From assembly GCA_016719295.1 (NCBI GenBank), contig JADKAF010000001.1, positions 6,014,001 to 6,078,000 of the forward strand: a DNA stretch of 64,000 nucleotides, in the 5' to 3' direction. Position numbers and translations under genes: made by a program. Source of the DNA: Planctomycetota bacterium. GTDB taxonomy: Bacteria; Planctomycetota; UBA1135; JADKAF01. Below the pieces are notes generated by a model. The model did no database searches. It saw only the letters and a list, made by a program, of their open reading frames with translations, and was not told the origin of the DNA. Below are positions 9,115 to 17,173 of this stretch, piece after piece; positions within the stretch are counted from its first letter, which is position 1, and each line of letters begins with the position of its first letter.

Positions 9115-10170
9115 CTACGGCGAAGCTGCGGCGAGTCGCTCGCGCATCCACGGGATCAGCACCTCCGCGGCGACCGCGTGTCCACGAGCCGTCCAGTGGA
9201 TGTCGCGAGCGAAGTACGGTCCTTCCTTGGCCTCCATGGAGCGACGCAGCGGCTCGAGTAGGGAGAGGCAAGGGGCGGCGTGCTGCAGGCTCAGCGCCTC
9301 GATCAGCTCGAGCGGAGCATCCGGACGTCCCATCGCGGCATCGCGCGAGGGGATCAGCGCGACGCAGAGCTTCGCGTCGGCGCCCCGGCACGCCGCCTGC
9401 AATCGACCGAGCACCTGGCTGAAGATCTCGTGTCGTTCCTCCGGGGTCTGGCGTCCCATCCACTCGATCTCGCGCTCGCGCAGCTCTTCGGTGTTGAGCG
9501 GCTGGTAGATGTACTCGCGCGTGACCAGGTAGAGGAGGCTGTGGCGCGAAGCCGCCGCGGCGAAAGGGATCTTCGGACCGAAGCTCAGGAACGGCTCGGG
9601 ATCGGGCCGCTCGACGATCTCGAGCCGACCGTCCGCGAGCCGCGCGTAGGGGCGCGGCGCGATGCCGGCAGAGAAGGGCATCGTGTTGTCGATGAGGTCG
9701 TTGCCGAAGAACATCAGCAGCACGAGGTCCGGCTCGAGCTCGCGGCCGATCTGCTCGAAGTAGAGGAGCTGCTGCACGGTGCCCCAGCCGCCGACGCCGG
9801 AGTTCAGCACCTCGACGTTGGGAAGCGCTCGCTCGAGCAGCGCGGGAAACGACTCGGCCTCCTCGACCTGGACCGCTTCGGTGAACGAGTCGCCGAGGAC
9901 GAGGATGCGCTTCCGCCCTGGCGTGCGCTCCTTCGCGAGGCTCGCATTGCGATGTCCATACTCGTTCGTGCGGAAGTGCGGCTTCGCACCATGCTCGTTG
10001 GGATAGCGCTTCTCCTGGCCGGGCCGATGCACCCAACCGAAGCTGTCGTCCGCCGCCATCACCTTCACTTCGATGAAGCGAGCGTAGAGCTGGAGTCCCA
10101 CCTCGAGAGCGAGCACGCCACCGCAGGTCGACAGCGTGACGAGAGCGGAACGCAGCAGGAGACGGCGCAT
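9115..10170 (-). CDS. SGNH/GDSL hydrolase, membrane-anchored or secreted
   Basis: A 351-residue protein with an N-terminal hydrophobic segment (about residues 7-28) that could be a signal anchor. Block I is VLGDSFTEA (nucleophile Ser of GDS, residue about 94), a Gly block is SGVGGWGT, Asn block III is FFGNDLID, and block V is DIHWTARGH with the catalytic Asp/His. These are the four conserved SGNH blocks. Such enzymes deacetylate or otherwise de-esterify surface carbohydrates or lipids. Its downstream partner is the DUF5989 peptide, and both converge on the M36-like protease gene. The substrate is unknown. Confidence 0.85.
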   Translation of the reverse strand: MRRLLLRSALVTLSTCGGVLALEVGLQLYARFIEVKVMAADDSFGWVHRPGQEKRYPNEHGAKPHFRTNEYGHRNASLAKERTPGRKRILVLGDSFTEAVQVEEAESFPALLERALPNVEVLNSGVGGWGTVQQLLYFEQIGRELEPDLVLLMFFGNDLIDNTMPFSAGIAPRPYARLADGRLEIVERPDPEPFLSFGPKIPFAAAASRHSLLYLVTREYIYQPLNTEELREREIEWMGRQTPEERHEIFSQVLGRLQAACRGADAKLCVALIPSRDAAMGRPDAPLELIEALSLQHAAPCLSLLEPLRRSMEAKEGPYFARDIHWTARGHAVAAEVLIPWMRERLAAASP

Positions 10171-10359
10171 CGCGGGCGGGGATAAGGCGGAGGCGGAGAA
10201 CGGCGCGGACCGACGCGCCGCCTGTCAGAGCCTATCCCCGGAGGTCGGAGCGCGCGACGGGCTTTTCCCACAGGCTTCGGGCTGCGGTGCTGCTCCCCGA
10301 TGGACGCGCGCGCGCTCGCGTGGCTATCGTCTGGGCCGGCTGCTCTTTCGGAGGTCCGT

Positions 10360-11556
10360 ATGCGCGCCTTGCTCGCTCTCGTGCTGCTCCTCTTGTGTGC
10401 GGTTCCGCTGCGTGCCGCGGTCTGGATCGTGGATGCGGCGGGTGGAGGGACCTTCACCGATCTGCCGGCGGCGGTCGCGGCGGCGGCGCCGGGGGATACC
10501 TTGCTCGTGCGCGATGGGCGCTATCGCGGAGCGAACATCACGCGCGGGTTGCGGGTGATCGCGAGTGCCGCCCCGCCGGTCGTGGAGCTCGAGTCTCCCT
10601 TGGTGATACGGGACCTGCCGGCCAATGAGCGGGTGCTCGTGAGAGGGGTCGGCTTTCGCTCGTGCTCCTTCGGACTCACGGTGCTGCGCTGCGCGGGTGT
10701 CGTCACCATCGAGGAGATGCGCATGAGCTTGTTCTGCGCGATCTTCTCCCAGCCGAGCGGCTGGACCAGCGTCGCGCCCAATCTGCAGATCGTCGACAGC
10801 GCCCAGGTCGTCCTTCGCGAGTGCACGTTCCCGGGCAGCCGCACGAGTTCGGGGATGGAGGTGCCTGGCGCGGAGCTGCTGCGCTCGGCGGTGTGGATGT
10901 ACGACGTGCAGATCTCCGGTGTCTGGGGATACACCTGCGGGCGGCAAGCCGGCGGTCTGGCGCTGCGCGCGACGCAGTCGAGACTGCTGCTCTCGGGTTG
11001 CAGGATCACGGGTGGCTACGGCAGCGGCGGTGGGGCGTGTTTCCAGCTCGACCCTCCCTGCTACCATGGCCCAGGTACCGAGGCGTTCGATGCGCCTGGC
11101 ACGGATCTCTGGGACTTCGGCTCGATCATCCAGGGTGGAGCGAACGGGACGTGGCATGCCTGTATCGCGATTCCGCCTCCGGTCTATGCGAACGCCTGGC
11201 GCACGTCGCCTCGAACCCATCTGCGCGAGCTCGAAGCTCTGCCGCGTCTCGCGGGGAGTGCGTTGCTGCCGATGGGTAGGACGGCGAGCTTCACGGTCGA
11301 GCTCGCGAGCGCGCATCCCCAGGTGCTCTTCGTCGGCTTCACTCCCGCGCGCCTCGAGCTCCCTGGTCTCGCGGGAACGCTCTGGTTGGACCCGTTCCAT
11401 GCGTTCCCGATCGGCATCACCAGCGCGAACCTCGGCACGGCGACGATCAGCTTCCCCGTCGAGAACGATCCGCTCGCACTGGGCTGGGAGCTCTACTTCC
11501 AAGCCGTCGACATCCGCGGTCGCTTCGGCGCACCGACCTCGGGCGTGCTGCAGTAG
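10360..11556 (+). CDS. Secreted right-handed beta-helix-like protein
   Basis: A 398-residue exported protein with signal peptide MRALLALVLLLLCAVPLRA. The start is fixed by GGAGGT five bases upstream of the ATG at 10360, not by the earlier in-frame ATG at 10300. The mature N-terminus WIVDAAGGGTFTDLPAAVAA is the standard opening of parallel beta-helix proteins (D..G.GTFT.I..A...A..GDTI.V..G.Y). Short strand repeats follow to about residue 250. The C-terminal part, ending ELYFQAVDIRGRFGAPTSGVLQ, is a compact form of the beta-sandwich tail seen in neighbouring secreted proteins. No catalytic residues are recognisable; an adhesion or matrix role is a guess. Confidence 0.75.
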   Translation: MRALLALVLLLLCAVPLRAAVWIVDAAGGGTFTDLPAAVAAAAPGDTLLVRDGRYRGANITRGLRVIASAAPPVVELESPLVIRDLPANERVLVRGVGFRSCSFGLTVLRCAGVVTIEEMRMSLFCAIFSQPSGWTSVAPNLQIVDSAQVVLRECTFPGSRTSSGMEVPGAELLRSAVWMYDVQISGVWGYTCGRQAGGLALRATQSRLLLSGCRITGGYGSGGGACFQLDPPCYHGPGTEAFDAPGTDLWDFGSIIQGGANGTWHACIAIPPPVYANAWRTSPRTHLRELEALPRLAGSALLPMGRTASFTVELASAHPQVLFVGFTPARLELPGLAGTLWLDPFHAFPIGITSANLGTATISFPVENDPLALGWELYFQAVDIRGRFGAPTSGVLQ

Positions 11557-11577
11557 CGCAACGTTCGCGCGAGCGCG

Positions 11578-12462
11578 TCAGCCTCTGCTCGGCGGCCTGA
11601 AGTAGAGCCACACCGTCGCCGCGACGCTGATCTCGGGCCGCATCGGCAGCGTCCCGCCCCGGCGATCGACGTCGCGATCGAAGCCGTGGTAATAGGTCTC
11701 CGGGTCGCGCTCCGCCGCGATCTGCGGCAGCTCGCGTTGGTGAAAGCGCCAGGCGCCGGAAGACGTGTTCCCCGGCGTCGGCAGCGTGCGATAGAGCGCG
11801 TGCGGCGCATGCACCTGCACGAGCTCGCGCACGTTGAGCGGCGCGGGACGGCGCTCGCCGAAGGCGCCGCCGCAGAGCAGCTCGGCCTTCGCTTGCGCCG
11901 CGGCGAGTGCCTGGCGCAGCGCTGCGGTCTTCGCCTCGTCGAGCTGCGGTGTGTCGTAGTCGAACGCGACCCAGCTCGTGGCGCCGGCTTCGAGCGCCGC
12001 GCTGCGGATCGCGGGCACGAGCTCGAAGCGCTGGACGCGCACGTGCAGGTTCTCGCGCACGCGCCAGCCGATCGGTCGCTCGATGACGGCCTTGCCGCCG
12101 CTTCCCTCTTCGAGCTGCCACTCGTGCACGGGCTCGAGGGCGAGGAAGTCGAGATGCAGATCGGTCTCGGCGACACCGATCGCGAGCAAGGCCGCGCGCA
12201 CGGCATCGACGCGCTGGCGCTGCGCGGAGGTGCAGTGCGCGACGCTCTCACCGCTGCTCGCGAGGCGCGCGACGAGCCGCGCTTCGGTGGGAGGCAGACG
12301 CAGCTCCGCGCTGCCGCGGATCTCGATGAAGCCGCCAATGGTCTCGGCTTCCGGCGGCTCGGGTGTTCCGAGCAGCGGTCCCGCGGCGCCGCGCGAGCCC
12401 AGGTCCTGCGCGGCGAGCCAGGTGGCGAGGAGGAGGACGATCAGCACGGCGGTCGAGCGCAT
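11578..12462 (-). CDS. SIMPL-domain (DUF541) exported protein
   Basis: A 294-residue protein with signal peptide MRSTAVLIVLLLATWLAAQ and a single SIMPL/DUF541 domain from about residue 42 to the end. Typical elements are GFIEIRGSAELRLPPTEARL at the domain start, the VRAALLAIGVAETDLHLDFL segment, and ALAAAQAKAELLCGGAFGE. The start at 12462 has GGAGCT about 5 bases upstream and gives a clean signal peptide; the longer open frame upstream runs through the next gene antisense to its coding frame. SIMPL proteins are periplasmic and assemble as rings; a role in oxidative stress has been suggested. It is last in a minus-strand run with DUF2071 and glutaminase. Confidence 0.85.
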   Translation of the reverse strand: MRSTAVLIVLLLATWLAAQDLGSRGAAGPLLGTPEPPEAETIGGFIEIRGSAELRLPPTEARLVARLASSGESVAHCTSAQRQRVDAVRAALLAIGVAETDLHLDFLALEPVHEWQLEEGSGGKAVIERPIGWRVRENLHVRVQRFELVPAIRSAALEAGATSWVAFDYDTPQLDEAKTAALRQALAAAQAKAELLCGGAFGERRPAPLNVRELVQVHAPHALYRTLPTPGNTSSGAWRFHQRELPQIAAERDPETYYHGFDRDVDRRGGTLPMRPEISVAATVWLYFRPPSRG

Positions 12463-12515
12463 CGGGAGCTCCGAGTGAGGGTTCGCTCCGCGAGACGCGG
12501 CTCTCCCCGCTTTGC

Positions 12516-13274
12516 TTACAACGGAGCGTTCGCGGAATCGGGGCGCGCGAGTCGACCCGGCGCCCAAGCGCGCACCTCCAAGCGCTCCGCGTAGAGCGCG
12601 TGAGGCGTACCTGCGAGCTCGAGATCGAGGAGCCGCGTCATATCGCAGCGCTCGAGCTCGACCTCGGCCGGCTGCAGCGGCCACGGCGGATGGTCGATCT
12701 CGCCGCGGAGCAGGGTCCCGCGGCGCTGCGCGTAGAGCGCGTAGCGCGAGCTGAGGAAGCGCTCGAGCGAGCCCGGGCGCGATGTCTGCGCGGGGCCGTT
12801 CGGCGCGTAGCGCGCGGCGAAGTGCGCCGGCAGCGCGCGGCGATGCGTGCGTTCGCTGCGGTAGCGAACGGTCGCGCCCTCGCGTTCGATCGACATCCGC
12901 GCATCGAAGTAGGGCAAGCCGAACCACGCGCGCGCGCCGCGCACCGAGAGCCAGCTCGCCGCGTCGAGCGAGAAGAACCAGACGCCGCGCTGCTCGCCGT
13001 GGCGCACGTAGGTGCGCACGTTGAGCTCGGGAAACTCCGCCGTACCGGGCCACTTGGGACAGCCGCGGAGTCGCACGTCGCTCATGCGGAACGGGACGAC
13101 ACCGAGCCAAGCACTCCCGTCGTGCTCGTCGATGTCGAGCCCGCGCGGGATCGCGTCGCGGAGCGCCGCGGCGGGTACGCGCCAATGCAGGAAGAGCAGC
13201 TCGCTCCAGGTCATGTGCAGCGCGGGGGCCGAGCTCGGTGGCGGAGTCGCGCGGCGATCCACGGGCTCGTTCAT
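12516..13274 (-). CDS. DUF2071 (YqjF-like) protein
   Basis: A 252-residue soluble protein matching DUF2071: MTWSELLFLHWRVPAAALRDAIPRGL near the N-terminus, AWLGVVPFRMSDVRLRGCP, FPELNVRTYVRHGEQRGVWFFSLDA, and a C-terminal ARPDSAN-type end. Members have an acetoacetate-decarboxylase-like fold, with no firmly known reaction. It starts 10 nt after the glutaminase stop and 53 nt separate it from the SIMPL gene, so the three minus-strand genes are probably co-transcribed. Confidence 0.85.
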   Translation of the reverse strand: MNEPVDRRATPPPSSAPALHMTWSELLFLHWRVPAAALRDAIPRGLDIDEHDGSAWLGVVPFRMSDVRLRGCPKWPGTAEFPELNVRTYVRHGEQRGVWFFSLDAASWLSVRGARAWFGLPYFDARMSIEREGATVRYRSERTHRRALPAHFAARYAPNGPAQTSRPGSLERFLSSRYALYAQRRGTLLRGEIDHPPWPLQPAEVELERCDMTRLLDLELAGTPHALYAERLEVRAWAPGRLARPDSANAPL

Positions 13275-13284
13275 GGGCAGCTCC

Positions 13285-14199
13285 TCAGAAGACCGAGAGC
13301 CCGCTGCGCGTCGTGAAGCGCTCGAGCGCCGCGGTTCCGGCGAGCGAGTTCCCCTTCGCGTTCAGCGCGGGCGACCAGACCGCGATCGCCAGGCGATCGG
13401 GGATGATGCCGACGATGCCGCCGCCGACGCCGCTCTTCGCCGGGATCCCGACCTCGTAGGCGAAGTCGCCCGCGGCGTCGTAGGTGCCGCAGGTGAGGAG
13501 CAGCGCGTTGATGCGCTTCGTCTGCGACGGCGTCAGCAGGCGCTCGCGCGTCCACGGACAGATGCCGCGATGCGCGAGGAAGGCGAACGAGCGCGCGAGA
13601 TCGACGCAGCTCATCGCGAGCGAGCAGTGGAAGAAGTAGTAGGCGAGCACCTCGTCGACGGTGCGCTCGAGGTTGCCGAAGCTCTTCAGGAAGTTCGCCA
13701 GCGCGGCGTTGCGGAAACCGGTCTCGCGCTCGGCCTCCGCGACGGCGGCGACATCGGCGATCGCTCCGTTCGCCGCGCGGCAGCGCACGAAGTCGAGCAG
13801 CGCCGTTCGAGGCTCGGCGTAGCGGCTGAGCACGATGTCGTCGACGACGTGAGCGCCGGCGTTGATGAACGGGTTCCGCGGGATGCCGCGCTCGCTCTCG
13901 AGCTGCACGAGCGAGTTGAACGCCGTGCCCGAAGGCTCGCGTCCCACGCGTTGCCAGAGCTCTTCGCCGAGCTGCTGGAACGCGAGCGTCAGCGTGAAGA
14001 CCTTCGAGATGCTCTGGGTCGAGAAGGGCTCTTCGGCGTCGCCGACGGCGTGGACCTCGCCGTCGAGGGTCACCACCGCGAGGCCGAGCTTCGAGCGTGG
14101 GACGAGCGCGAGCGGGGGGATGTACTGCGCGACTTGCCCCTGCTGCTGCAAGGGGCGCACTTCCTCGAGGATCTCGTGTAGCAGCGTGCGGAGCTCCAT
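13285..14199 (-). CDS. glsA: Glutaminase A
   Basis: A 304-residue enzyme that hydrolyses L-glutamine to glutamate and ammonia. It has the serine-hydrolase/beta-lactamase-like fold of bacterial glutaminases. The active-site motif STQSISKVF carries the SxxK pair. Other family landmarks are GREPSGTAFNS, GIPRNPFINAGAHVVDDIV, and KSGVGGGIVGIIPDRLAIAVWSP near the C-terminus. The length is that of the stand-alone GlsA/YbaS type. It is the first gene of the minus-strand run with DUF2071 and SIMPL. Confidence 0.96.
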   Translation of the reverse strand: MELRTLLHEILEEVRPLQQQGQVAQYIPPLALVPRSKLGLAVVTLDGEVHAVGDAEEPFSTQSISKVFTLTLAFQQLGEELWQRVGREPSGTAFNSLVQLESERGIPRNPFINAGAHVVDDIVLSRYAEPRTALLDFVRCRAANGAIADVAAVAEAERETGFRNAALANFLKSFGNLERTVDEVLAYYFFHCSLAMSCVDLARSFAFLAHRGICPWTRERLLTPSQTKRINALLLTCGTYDAAGDFAYEVGIPAKSGVGGGIVGIIPDRLAIAVWSPALNAKGNSLAGTAALERFTTRSGLSVF

Positions 14200-14339
14200 G
14201 GCCGAACGCTACGCAGCGCGCACGGTGATCGCAAGGAGCCGCGCGGACGCACTTTCTCCGCGACCTGTGAGCCTGCGGAGGCGTAGGCTCTGCTCGCCCG
14301 CCGCGGCCCTCGCGCCGCTGGAATCGAGGAGGAGCTCCG

Positions 14340-15818
14340 ATGTCGACATCGATCGCGTTCGTACCGTGCTTGCTCGCCTTGGCCTTGCCCCACGGGGAAG
14401 GCGATTGGCCGATGTGGCGCGGACCCCAGGGACACGGCGTCGGCGCGGGCAAGCCGCCGACCTCGTGGAGCGAGACGGAGAACCTGCGCTGGAAGATCGA
14501 GGTGCCCGGGCGCGGGCTCTCGAGCCCGGTGGTCTGCGGCGGCAAGATCTTCCTCACCTCGGCCGTGAGCAAGGGCGCTCCATCGACTGCGCCGGCGGCC
14601 GCGCCGGCAGAGCCCGCGCCGCCGGCCGGGGAAGGCGAAGGCGAGCGCGGAGGACGAGGCGGGCGCGGCGGTCGCGGTGGGCGCGGCGGGCGATCGGCGC
14701 CTCTCGTCGAGCACGAGTTCTTGGTCCTCGCGTACGACTTCGAGAACGGGAAAGAGCTCTGGCGCAGCGTCGCGCATGTGCAGAAGCCGCATCAAGGCAC
14801 GCACCCGGATGGTTCCTATGCGACGCCGACGCCGGCGACCGATGGCCAAGTCCTGATCGCGTCGTTCGGCTCGTTCGGTATCTACGCCTACGACCTCGCG
14901 GGCAAGGCGCTCTGGAACGTCGATCTCGGCGACATGGATGTGCAGGGCGGCTTCGGCGAAGGCAGCTCGCCCGTGATCCACGGTGAAAACGTCGTGATCG
15001 CCTGGGATCACAACGGCGAGAGCTTCGTCGTGGCGCTCGACAAGGCGACGGGCAAGGAGCGCTGGCGCAAGAAGCGCGAGAGCATCACCAACTGGACGAC
15101 GCCGGTGCTCGTCGAAGGCGCGGGCGGTGTCCAAGTCGTCATCGGCTCGAGCACCACCATCGCGTACGACCTCGCGACCGGCGCAGAGCGCTGGAGCTTC
15201 GGCACCGTCGTGGCGGAAGCACCGGCTCAGGAACCCGCGCGCGGGGAAGGCGAGGATCGCGGGGAAGGCGGAGAGCGCGGTGGACGCGCGGGACGCGGGC
15301 CGGGTGGACCCGGTGGCGGGCGCAGCGGCCTCATCGCGACGCCGGTCGAGAGCGAGGGCGTCCTCTTCTTCCCTGCGGGTGGTCGACGCGGCAGCTTCCA
15401 CGCCGTGGACCTCGCGAAGGCGAAGGGCGTCGTCGAGCAAGGCGACGCGCTGCTCTGGAAAGGCGCGAACGATCTTCCGCACGTGCCTTCGCCGATCGCG
15501 TACGACGGCATCCTCTACACGCTGAAGCAGAACGCGGGGATGCTCTCGGCCTTCGATGCGAAGACGGGCGAGCGCCTCTACGGCCCCGAGCGCATGAGCG
15601 GCTTCGCGGATGCGTACGCTTCACCGGTCGCCGCCGGCGGGCACCTCTACTTCAGCGGGCGCGACGGCACCTTCGCGGTCGTGGAAGCCGGCAAGAGCTT
15701 CCGCCTCGCCGCGATCAACGAGCTGAAGGACCAGTTCGATGCCTCGCCCGCCGTCGTCGGCGATCGGCTGCTACTGCGCGGATGGAAGCACCTCTACTGC
15801 GTCGGTGCCGCGCAGTGA
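14340..15818 (+). CDS. Secreted PQQ-type beta-propeller protein with Gly/Arg-rich loops
   Basis: A 492-residue exported protein with a short N-terminal hydrophobic segment (MSTSIAFVPCLLALALP), then the hallmark WPMWRGPQGHGVG of planctomycete PQQ-binding-like repeat proteins. Several propeller blades follow, each with a LxAYDxxxGKELW-type turn (for example VLAYDFENGKELWRS, VALDKATGKERWRK, TIAYDLATGAERWSF, LSAFDAKTGERLYG). Two low-complexity inserts break the blades: one of alternating Gly-Gly-Arg around residues 98-120 and a Gly/Arg/Glu-rich one around residues 298-325. No PQQ enzyme catalytic Asp/Ca site is evident, so it may be a binding or scaffold propeller. Confidence 0.82.
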   Translation: MSTSIAFVPCLLALALPHGEGDWPMWRGPQGHGVGAGKPPTSWSETENLRWKIEVPGRGLSSPVVCGGKIFLTSAVSKGAPSTAPAAAPAEPAPPAGEGEGERGGRGGRGGRGGRGGRSAPLVEHEFLVLAYDFENGKELWRSVAHVQKPHQGTHPDGSYATPTPATDGQVLIASFGSFGIYAYDLAGKALWNVDLGDMDVQGGFGEGSSPVIHGENVVIAWDHNGESFVVALDKATGKERWRKKRESITNWTTPVLVEGAGGVQVVIGSSTTIAYDLATGAERWSFGTVVAEAPAQEPARGEGEDRGEGGERGGRAGRGPGGPGGGRSGLIATPVESEGVLFFPAGGRRGSFHAVDLAKAKGVVEQGDALLWKGANDLPHVPSPIAYDGILYTLKQNAGMLSAFDAKTGERLYGPERMSGFADAYASPVAAGGHLYFSGRDGTFAVVEAGKSFRLAAINELKDQFDASPAVVGDRLLLRGWKHLYCVGAAQ

Positions 15819-15831
15819 GCCTCCTCCGGCG

Positions 15832-16044
15832 TCAGCGCCGCGCGGGCAACGCGCTGCAGCGCTGACGCCGGATCTGCGGCAGCTCCTCGGCTGTGAACCC
15901 GCAGCGCTCCGCGAGGAAGCGCAGGTGCTCGCTGCAGGCGACGAGCGAGAGCCGCGCCGTGCCAGTGGCGCGGCGAAGGCCGCGGGCGAGCGAGCGAAGA
16001 TGCACCGCGCGCTCAGCTCTGGATGGTTCCGGTGACGAGCGCAC
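15832..16044 (-). CDS. Possible small hypothetical protein
   Basis: A 70-codon minus-strand frame after the frameshifted secreted gene, overlapping its 3' end by 32 bases. It has no signal peptide, no membrane helix and no domain I recognise. It contains a helical-looking stretch (CSEHLRFLAERCGFTAEELPQIRRQ). In this GC-rich DNA random open frames of this size are common, so it may not be a gene. I list it because it would otherwise leave the 194-nt gap unexplained. Confidence 0.25.
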   Translation of the reverse strand: MRSSPEPSRAERAVHLRSLARGLRRATGTARLSLVACSEHLRFLAERCGFTAEELPQIRRQRCSALPARR

Positions 16045-17040
16045 TCGTGCAGAGCGGGAGGGGCGTCGCGAGCGCGGGATCTACGAGCAGACCCTGCCAG
16101 TGGGAGATCGAGCCGACGAGGAAGGGCGAGTTCGGCACGCTCGCTTGCAAGCTCGTCGCCGCGGCGAAGGGACCGAGGAGCACTTCCTGCGAGCAGTAGA
16201 GCGAGCAGCCCGTCGCTCGAAGAGCCCCAGGTCGAGCGGCAAGGCGATGCCGAGCCATTGGCTGTTCGAGATGCCGCCCATCAAGAAGTAGGGCAGCGGG
16301 GTTCCGCTGGTCAGGCCGAGCGTGATGGGTTGACCGACGGAGAGGTTCCCCGCGTACACGAGGCCGACGACGGTGCTGGTCGAATCCGCGCAGCCGACGC
16401 CACTGCGCACCCAGCCCTGATCGTCGAAGACGATGCGGATCTTGATGCCCCCGCTGGTGATGACCGAGCCGGTGGCTTGGCCGGTGTAGGCCGTGTTGAG
16501 GCAGCGTCCGACGCCGGTGCCGATCGCGGTGCGGCAGTAGACGCCGGCCACGGCCGAGCGCGCGGTGATGTCGACGACGATGCTCTCGCCGGGGGTCCAC
16601 TGGAAGGGATTCGCGAGCGGGAACTCGACCCACTGGTTCACCGCGGTCGTCCCGTTGAGTCCCCCCTGCAGCACGGTGTTGGAGAGATCGAGCTGTACGC
16701 GCTGGTCGGGCAGATTCGTCGCCCACGTCGGAGTGAGCGATGGCTGCGTCGAGCTACCGGCGCGCACCACGAACTCCGCGTAGAGCTCCTGGCCCGCGAT
16801 CTGGACGCCGACGCGCGTGACCTGGCGCGGCGTCGTCGGCAGGCCGGCGAAGGAAGGAGGACAGAGGATCTGGCCGCGCACCGTGCCGCCGGCCGGAGGT
16901 GTGTAGACGGGATACTGCCCCTGCGGCGCGTTGAGCACCGAATCGGGGTAATCGACCGTGAGCTGCTGGGCGCTCAGTAGCGGAGCGCAAAGGGCGATGG
17001 CCGCCAGAGCGAAGGGACGAGGGAGAGCGAACGCATGCAT
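16013..17040 (-). pseudogene. Secreted beta-sandwich protein broken by a one-base frameshift
   Basis: The signal peptide (ATG at 17040, MHAFALPRPFALAAIALCAPLLSAQ) and main domain read cleanly down to ALPLDLGLF near 16219. The frame then turns to Arg-rich nonsense. In the neighbouring frame the expected tail continues as ATGCSLYCSQEVLLGPF and on to the stop at 16013. Adding one G between 16218 and 16219 restores LPLDLGLFGATGCSLYC, which matches the L-P-x-D-L-x-x-x-G-A-x-x-C pattern in the M36-like protease tail at 8450-8500. So this is either a recent one-base deletion or a sequencing error. The upstream part is a secreted all-beta protein with WTPGESIVVDI-type strands; it has no recognised enzyme motif. 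Confidence 0.75.
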
Positions 17041-17173
17041 CGGGGAGGCCTCCGAGGGAAACGGGGATGGCGCGCCGACGCGGAGCGGGGAGGCGCGGGG
17101 CGACCCGCCCAATCTGAACCTTCGCGCCGTTCCGGTAAACTCCCGGCCGCGACAACAGGAAGGAAGGTCTGCC

